From positions 1-38,281 of the forward strand of contig JAKFVN010000025.1 of assembly GCA_021732145.1 (NCBI GenBank): a DNA stretch of 38,281 bases, in the 5' to 3' direction. Position numbers and translations under genes: made by a program. The notes under the pieces were generated by a model. The model searched no databases and was not told the DNA's origin. It saw nothing but the letters and a program-made list of their open reading frames with translations. Shown here one piece after another: positions 33,407-38,281 of this stretch (within the stretch, counting starts at the first letter, position 1; each line of letters begins with the position of its first letter). The DNA is from Alphaproteobacteria bacterium. GTDB taxonomy: Bacteria; Pseudomonadota; Alphaproteobacteria; UBA9219; RGZA01.

Positions 33407-33852
33407 TGAACCGTTTTTGTGCATGGCTAGTATTGATGTTGTCTGCATTGCCGCTTGCGGCCCATGCCCAGCATCATTTCGAAGAATATGATACCGCCGT
33501 GATGCAGGCATTGGATAAACCCAATGCGCGCGTGCAGACCTTTAATGTGCAGGTGGGGCACAGCGCGACCTTTGGCCCGTTAAGCGTCAAAATCCGTTCC
33601 TGCAAAAAGACTCCACCGGAAGAAACACCGGAAGCCGTCGCGTTTGTTGAAATTGATGATCCGCGCGTAAAAGAAATGGCGCGCCAGAATTTATACCGCG
33701 GCTGGATGTTTGCATCATCGCCCGCGTTATCGGCGCTGGAGCATCCGATTTATGATGTCTGGGTTCTGGATTGCAAGAATTCCAAGGCGCCATCGCCGCC
33801 AGCGGATTCAAAAGCTGCCGCGCCAGCCAAGGCCAAGCGCAAGAAGCCATGA
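33406..33852 (+). CDS. DUF2155 domain-containing exported protein
   Basis: The 148-residue protein starts with a Sec signal peptide (CAWLVLMLSALPLAAHA, cleaved about after residue 21) and continues with the DUF2155 domain: RVQTFNVQVGHSATFGPLSV, KIRSCKKTPPEETPE, FVEIDDP, and the C-terminal YRGWMFASSPALSALEHPIY with DVWVLDCK. Two cysteines (in RSCKK and LDCK) are typical and may form a disulfide. The function of the family is unknown; it is periplasmic. A basic, Ala-rich tail (APAKAKRKKP) ends the protein. It is coupled to mlaD by a one-base overlap, and its last 103 bases overlap the convergent aat gene. Confidence 0.9.
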   Translation: MNRFCAWLVLMLSALPLAAHAQHHFEEYDTAVMQALDKPNARVQTFNVQVGHSATFGPLSVKIRSCKKTPPEETPEAVAFVEIDDPRVKEMARQNLYRGWMFASSPALSALEHPIYDVWVLDCKNSKAPSPPADSKAAAPAKAKRKKP

Positions 33853-34403
33853 TATTCCTCGCGCGGGATTTCGATGATTCCAAACTGCTTTAAATGGTCG
33901 TTGATAAACTGCGCATCCAGCAGCGTGTAGCCTTGCTTTACTAACCTTGCCACCAAATGCACCAGCGCAACTTTGCTGGCATCACGCGCGGTTGAAAACA
34001 TGCTCTCGCCAAAAAATGCGCGGCCAAGTGAAATGCCGTAAAGCCCGCCAACTAACTTGTCGCCTTCCCATACTTCCACCGAATGTGCATGACCCATATG
34101 ATGCAGGCGGGTGGTGTTGGCAATAATCATTTCATTAATCCATGTCTTGCCATCTCTGCGTTTTATTTCCGCGCAGGCTCTAATCACATCTTCAAAACAG
34201 GTGTTGATGGTGACGCGGTAGCGGCCAGAACGCACGGTGCGCGCAAGGCGTTTGGGTACGTGGAATGTATCCAGTGGAATAATGCCGCGATGCTTGGGGT
34301 TGACCCAATAAATGGCATCGCTGGCCGCGTCATCCGACATGGGGAATACCCCAATCGAATAGGCTTCCAGCAGCAATTCAGGCGTTAATTCGCGGTTTGA
34401 CAT
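33750..34403 (-). CDS. aat: Leucyl/phenylalanyl-tRNA-protein transferase
   Basis: Aat adds Leu or Phe to N-terminal Lys or Arg of proteins, marking them for ClpAP degradation in the N-degron pathway. The 217-residue protein has LTPELLLEAYSIGVFPMSDD at the start (FPM motif), WVNPKHRGIIPLDTFHVPKR, the active region TWINEMIIANTTRLHHMGHA, HSVEVWEGDKLVGGLYGISL, AFFGESMFS, and the C-terminal LLDAQFINDHLKQFGIIEIP. The last 30 residues or so, beyond REEYHGFL, overlap the end of the DUF2155 gene on the opposite strand. Its position after DUF2155 is usual for alphaproteobacteria, here in convergent orientation. Confidence 0.95.
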   Translation of the reverse strand: MSNRELTPELLLEAYSIGVFPMSDDAASDAIYWVNPKHRGIIPLDTFHVPKRLARTVRSGRYRVTINTCFEDVIRACAEIKRRDGKTWINEMIIANTTRLHHMGHAHSVEVWEGDKLVGGLYGISLGRAFFGESMFSTARDASKVALVHLVARLVKQGYTLLDAQFINDHLKQFGIIEIPREEYHGFLRLALAGAAAFESAGGDGALEFLQSRTQTS

Positions 34404-34502
34404 AAAGTTAAGCCCTTAAAAATGCACGTTCATGGGCATGAAAGCATTAAGCGCATTGTAGCGCGTTTTGCTAAAAACTACTATCCAGCCATATCGTTAA
34501 TT

Positions 34503-34532
34503 TTGCACGAATTTTTGAGTTATATTTATAAG
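34503..34532 (+). promoter_or_regulatory. Putative promoter abutting the 34540 gene
   Basis: TTGCAC (34503-34508), an 18-base spacer and TATAAG (34527-34532) form a good promoter. The start codon is only seven bases beyond the -10 box, so transcription from it would give a leaderless mRNA. The same bases include AAGGA, a possible ribosome binding site for a longer transcript. Confidence 0.4.
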
Positions 34533-34539
34533 GATATTC

Positions 34540-35214
34540 ATGCCTGCCTCCCGTCGCCGTAAGATTAGAAAAAAAGCCGCAACAGGCGCTGTTGTTAAAA
34601 TGCCCAGCGCTGGTGAACGCGTTTCTGCGTTATGGAAAAATGCAAGTGTCGCGCAAAAGCGCGGCGCAATGCTGGTCGCTGTTTTGTTAAGCGGCGGCGC
34701 GGTTGCAACGTTTGCCATCCGCACGGCGCGGTTGCCTGCGGTGTGCTATAAATCCGCAAGCCCATTGCCGGCAAAAACCAGCATTTTCTCCGGCCTGTAT
34801 GATGGTGGCAATCAACTATCCGCATCCGAAAGCCTTATGCTTATCCAGCAAGGGCTCAATACCGAATTGGCGCGCGTGCAGAACCTTGATGTGGGCACAT
34901 TATTTGACCGCAATGGCAAGATGGTTGGACGTTTTCAGGGCGTATCCGCTGCACTTCAAAGCTCAGTGCCAGCACCAACATTGCCAACCCAATACCGCCT
35001 GACCATCAACGGCAAGGAAGTTGATATTCATCCCGGCGATGAATTCAGCGTGTCCACAACAGGCGTGAGCATTGGGGAGCATCGTTTCAAAATTACCGAT
35101 GTGGTTTTATTCCAATCAATACCAGGCGCGCATGGGGCCTCTGCTGCGATTGTGCCGGAAGGCCGCATCATGTATCACTTGATTGGCAAAGACAAACGCT
35201 ATACCTGCGAATAA
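34540..35214 (+). CDS. Membrane-anchored protein of unknown function (224 residues)
   Basis: I do not recognise this protein. It starts with a very basic segment (MPASRRRKIRKKAATG), a further cytoplasmic stretch to about 40, one transmembrane helix (AMLVAVLLSGGAVATFAI, about 43-60), and a periplasmic domain of about 160 residues. This domain has a helical part (SASESLMLIQQGLNTELARV) and a beta-rich end, YRLTINGKEVDIHPGDEFSV, STTGVSIGEHRFKITDVVLF. The AAGGA at 34530-34534 is a plausible ribosome binding site. It lies between aat (divergent) and the penicillin-binding protein gene (convergent, 10 bases away). Confidence 0.72.
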   Translation: MPASRRRKIRKKAATGAVVKMPSAGERVSALWKNASVAQKRGAMLVAVLLSGGAVATFAIRTARLPAVCYKSASPLPAKTSIFSGLYDGGNQLSASESLMLIQQGLNTELARVQNLDVGTLFDRNGKMVGRFQGVSAALQSSVPAPTLPTQYRLTINGKEVDIHPGDEFSVSTTGVSIGEHRFKITDVVLFQSIPGAHGASAAIVPEGRIMYHLIGKDKRYTCE

Positions 35215-35224
35215 TTGGTTTGAA

Positions 35225-37780
35225 CTAGTATAGGCCGCCTGTGCCAACATCCGAACCGGGCGGGCGTTCCTGCTGTGCAGGCGGCAAAACAGGGGCGAGC
35301 GGGTTGACGCCCGGCGGCGGCGTGCCAGTGCCGGGGATTAGATTTCCATCTTCATCAAATTGCGGTTCATCCATCGGCATCGGGTCGCTGCCGCCCAATA
35401 CGGTTGTTTGCGCGCTTTCGGGGTCGGTACCGACCAAGAACGGCTCGTAAATCGCTTCTTCGCCGCTCATCGCACGCTTACCTGTATACGGGTCAACGCG
35501 AACCAATTGCACGCCGGGCGGAACGCGGAATGGCATATCGGGTTTATCCGCCAATGCCTTTTCCATGAATTCCTTGAAGATGGGGAGCGACATCGTGCCG
35601 CCGGTTTCTTTTTCGCCCAGCGGTGTCGGGTCATCAAAGCCAACGAATACACCCGCCGCCAGGTTGGGAGAAAAACCAACAAACCACAAATCCTTGCTGT
35701 CATTGGTAGTACCTGTCTTACCTGCCAATGTTTTGCCAAGCGACCGCAAGGACGCAGCGGTGCCGCGTGTTGCAACGCCTTCCAGCAATGAAACGATTTG
35801 GTAAGTCGTGCGCGGGTCATTCACCTGTTCGCGTGTATCGGGCAAATCGGGCACAGTTACCTTGTCATTCCATAATACATTGGCGCAGCCTTCGCATGGG
35901 CGGCGGTCATGCTTCCAAATCGTCTTGCCTTCGTTATCCTGAATGCGGTCAATAAAGCTTGGCAGGATTTTTTTGCCGCCATTCACCAGCATCGCATAGG
36001 CGGTGGTTAAACGCAGCAGACTGGTTTCTTTCGCGCCCAATGCAAACGCCAGATAAGGCGGCATATCATCCACAATGCCGAATTTCTTGGCGTATTCGAT
36101 GACCTTTTCCATGCCGATTTGCTGCGCCAATCGCACGGTCACAATATTGCGTGATTTTTCCAGTGCGCGGCGCATGGTCATCACGCCCATGTAATCGCCG
36201 TCAAAGTTTTGCGGCTCCCAAATGGGCATGCCCGGGCCTTGCGATGCTTGCAATGGCGCATCGTTAATCAGGCTGGATGGGGTAAAGCCGTTATCCAGCG
36301 CCGCCAGATACACGAATGGCTTGAAGGATGAACCTTCCTGGCGCATCGCTTGCGTTGCGCGGTTGAATGAACTTAAACGCGCGCTGAACCCGCCCACCAG
36401 TGCCAGCACGCGGCCCGTATGCGGGTCAACCGCCACAAATGCACCTTGAATTTTTGGAACCTGCATGAGCCGATAGAGCGGCGATGAAGGCTTTGCTTCA
36501 ACCTTCTTTTCATCTTTCTTCTTATCGTCATTCGCAGGCGATGCTTCATCGACCAAAATCACATCGCCCACATTCACAACATCCGCCACGCGGCGCGGGG
36601 CAGGGCCATACCGCTTATCCTTATATTGCGGGCGTGCCCAGCGCATAGTGGTGAATGGCAGCAAACCGCGTCCGCCCCCTTCAAAGCCCAGTAATGCTTG
36701 GTCATCGCGCACTTCCAGCACAACACCCATCTTCCAGTCTTCGCCGCCGGGCGGAACTTCCACCGCTTCCAATTGGCGCGACCAATCGGTCATATTGGCA
36801 AACTTGGTCACGGGGCCGCGGTAACCGGTGCGGCTTTGGTCAAAATTGATCAGCGCGCGGCGCAGCGCGTTATCGGCGATGATTTGCAATTTGGGGTCAA
36901 GGCTGGTGCGCACCGCATAGCCATCCTTTAGAACGCTGGTGCTGCCATAGGCATCCACCAATTCGCGGCGGACTTCTTCGGCATAGTATTCGGCGCGCAC
37001 GTTTTCATTTTCACCGCGGCCGCGCATTTCCAAGCGCTCGCCCATCGCCAGCTTGGCATCGCCATCGCTAATCTTGCCATCATCGCGCATGCGGGAAATA
37101 ACCCAGTTGCGGCGTTCCAATGCGCGTTGCGCATCCTTGGTGGGGTGATAATTATTTGGCGCTTTCGGCAATGCGCCTAAATAGGCTGCTTCGGCAATCG
37201 TCAATTCATCCAGTGATTTATTGAAGTAATTAAGCGCCGCCGCCGCCACGCCATATGAATGCTGGCCAAGGAAAATCTGGTTTAGGTAAATTTCCAGGAT
37301 CCGGTCTTTGCTGAGCACGCTTTCAATGCGGAAGGCTAAAATCGCTTCCTTGATTTTACGGGCAAATGAAACTTCATTGCCCAGCAACATGTTCTTTGCA
37401 ACCTGCTGGGTAATCGTTGATGCACCCATAGGGCGTTTTGCGCCTATCGTTTGAAGATTGCTTAAAATCGCGCGGCCAATGCCAAAAATATCAACGCCGG
37501 GATGGGTATAGAAATCTTTATCTTCGGCTGAAAGGAACGCATCCTTCACGCGCTGCGGAATGTCCTTAATCGGAATGAAAATACGCTGCTCCGCGGCAAA
37601 GGTCGCCAGCAAGCGGCCATCGCCCGCATAAACTCGGGAAAGGATGGCGGGTTCATAATTTTTAAGAACCTGAAAATCAGGCAGGTTTTTGCTGAATTGG
37701 TGCAGTACATAAAACCCAGACCCGATACCCAGCATGACCAGAAGCACCGATATAGAGAAAAGCCATGAAATAAAGCGCAT
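35225..37780 (-). CDS. mrcA: Class A penicillin-binding protein 1A (glycosyltransferase/transpeptidase)
   Basis: PBP1A polymerises lipid II into glycan strands and cross-links the stem peptides in the periplasm. The 851-residue protein has an N-terminal transmembrane anchor (about 3-25) and a GT51 domain (about 55-225) with the catalytic Glu86 in AFLSAEDKDFYTHPGVD, RPMGASTITQQVAKNMLLGN and RKIKEAILAFRIE. An OB-like insert (about 310-440) contains a charged DDKKKDEKK stretch. The transpeptidase domain has the active Ser in EGSSFKPFVYLAALDNG, the SRN motif in EKSRNIVTVRLAQQIGMEK, and KTGTTNDSKDLWFVGFSP. The C-terminal 60 residues are Pro/Gly-rich. Length agrees with PBP1A (about 850). Confidence 0.96.
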   Translation of the reverse strand: MRFISWLFSISVLLVMLGIGSGFYVLHQFSKNLPDFQVLKNYEPAILSRVYAGDGRLLATFAAEQRIFIPIKDIPQRVKDAFLSAEDKDFYTHPGVDIFGIGRAILSNLQTIGAKRPMGASTITQQVAKNMLLGNEVSFARKIKEAILAFRIESVLSKDRILEIYLNQIFLGQHSYGVAAAALNYFNKSLDELTIAEAAYLGALPKAPNNYHPTKDAQRALERRNWVISRMRDDGKISDGDAKLAMGERLEMRGRGENENVRAEYYAEEVRRELVDAYGSTSVLKDGYAVRTSLDPKLQIIADNALRRALINFDQSRTGYRGPVTKFANMTDWSRQLEAVEVPPGGEDWKMGVVLEVRDDQALLGFEGGGRGLLPFTTMRWARPQYKDKRYGPAPRRVADVVNVGDVILVDEASPANDDKKKDEKKVEAKPSSPLYRLMQVPKIQGAFVAVDPHTGRVLALVGGFSARLSSFNRATQAMRQEGSSFKPFVYLAALDNGFTPSSLINDAPLQASQGPGMPIWEPQNFDGDYMGVMTMRRALEKSRNIVTVRLAQQIGMEKVIEYAKKFGIVDDMPPYLAFALGAKETSLLRLTTAYAMLVNGGKKILPSFIDRIQDNEGKTIWKHDRRPCEGCANVLWNDKVTVPDLPDTREQVNDPRTTYQIVSLLEGVATRGTAASLRSLGKTLAGKTGTTNDSKDLWFVGFSPNLAAGVFVGFDDPTPLGEKETGGTMSLPIFKEFMEKALADKPDMPFRVPPGVQLVRVDPYTGKRAMSGEEAIYEPFLVGTDPESAQTTVLGGSDPMPMDEPQFDEDGNLIPGTGTPPPGVNPLAPVLPPAQQERPPGSDVGTGGLY

Positions 37781-38281
37781 AAGCCGGGTTTTCTTAAATG
37801 TTAAGGTATCGGATTTGATTCCGCTGGTTGCGGGCTGATTTAACTAGCATTTTAGGCGGTACAAAGGCAAAGCAGAATTCTTATTGCTAAACGGCTTAAC
37901 CTCTGACTATGATAGGTTCGCGATAGTTACCAAGGTCGCGCACGTTATGGCCTCCTTAATTTGTTCATTCGTGCTTTGCCGTTTTGTTTATTCACAGAAT
38001 ACTTCATTGAAGTATAAGCTTTTTCAGTTGCTCTGTGGATTTATTTGGCAGTTTTGCCTTGGTAATTTTTTTAACAGTTTTGCCTTTATGCGCATGGCTT
38101 CAGCTTTTTCTCCTGAACCGCGCAAACAGGGCAATGTTTGGGTGCGCCGCGCCTGATGTTTTGTTCTATCGCCAAAACGAAGGATGCTGGCTTGTCGCCC
38201 AGGGGTCTTTTATTGACCACCTGCGCTTAATCATTTTAGCGCAACCAGTGGCAGATAAAAGCTCCCGTCAGGGAGTTATAC
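37781..38281. other. Non-coding region upstream of mrcA at the right edge
   Basis: No convincing gene is present on either strand in these 500 bases. A palindrome-like site ATACTTCA-T-TGAAGTAT lies at 37999-38015. A 12-base direct repeat CAGTTTTGCCTT occurs at 38049-38060 and 38075-38086. Near the edge are three small hairpins: GGTC/GACC (38204-38218), TGCGCT/AGCGCA (38222-38243) and CTCCC-GTCA-GGGAG (38262-38275). These could be part of a structured leader for a plus-strand gene beyond the window. The mrcA promoter must also lie here. Confidence 0.4.

Noticed and set aside
37884-38156. 90-codon plus-strand frame with hydrophobic stretches upstream of mrcA
   Set aside because: It begins with TTG without a ribosome binding site, lies in AT-rich DNA with direct repeats, and its residues do not form a convincing protein.

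Overview
The window looks like chromosomal core sequence from an alphaproteobacterium that I cannot place further. Evidence for the class: a three-subunit proton-translocating transhydrogenase (PntAA/PntAB/PntB), the linked set NDUFA12 homologue - MlaD-type protein - DUF2155 protein - Aat, the order ihfB-lapA-pyrF-trpF, the ppiD/trpE/trpG/trpD/trpC neighbourhood beside tpiA-secG-pyrG, and remains of an alphaproteobacterial-type class II ribonucleotide reductase. GC content appears moderate. There are no rRNA or tRNA genes, intact insertion sequences, phage genes or CRISPR arrays.

Layout. 1-4247 (minus): ADP-heptose synthesis (hldD, hldE), a family 4 glycosyltransferase and the start of a membrane protein running off the left edge. 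4393-10910 (plus): fabD, fabG, a UbiB/ABC1-family protein, then the pnt genes with an extra small Pro/Ala-rich membrane protein inside the operon. 10926-17239 (mostly minus): trpC, trpD, trpG, trpE and ppiD, with a small plus-strand gene and AT-rich DNA set between trpG and trpE. 17338-26160 (plus): tpiA, secG, pyrG, an unknown gene, a 74-bp inverted-repeat element, a DUF2333 gene, a Cys-rich lipoprotein, a LysE-type transporter, typA and another unknown gene. 26155-32215 (minus): trpF, pyrF, lapA, ihfB, gltA and an 808-residue NrdJ-like protein. 32391-37780: NDUFA12 homologue, mlaD and a DUF2155 gene (plus), aat (minus), an unknown membrane-anchored protein (plus) and a class A penicillin-binding protein (minus). 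The last 500 bases hold no convincing gene but contain repeats and hairpins that may belong to a leader for a gene beyond the right edge.

Together the genes cover envelope building (LPS heptose, fatty acids, peptidoglycan, lipid transport, Sec export, periplasmic folding), tryptophan and pyrimidine synthesis, and central energy metabolism (transhydrogenase, triose-phosphate isomerase, citrate synthase, a complex I accessory subunit).

The most unusual item is the NrdJ-like protein at 29789-32215. It aligns by eye with both ends of adenosylcobalamin-dependent ribonucleotide reductases, but about 350 residues of the catalytic barrel and the Cys-rich tail are missing, while its TSCPD-type C-terminal domain is well kept. 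It looks like a maintained non-catalytic paralogue. Other points of note are a cluster of five related GTTTAAACCGAT-like sites upstream of ihfB, a TA-flanked MITE-like element sitting exactly in a stop codon, a tandem 21-bp duplication plus a 12-codon coupled leader ORF before pyrG, and an intra-operon terminator hairpin in the pnt operon.
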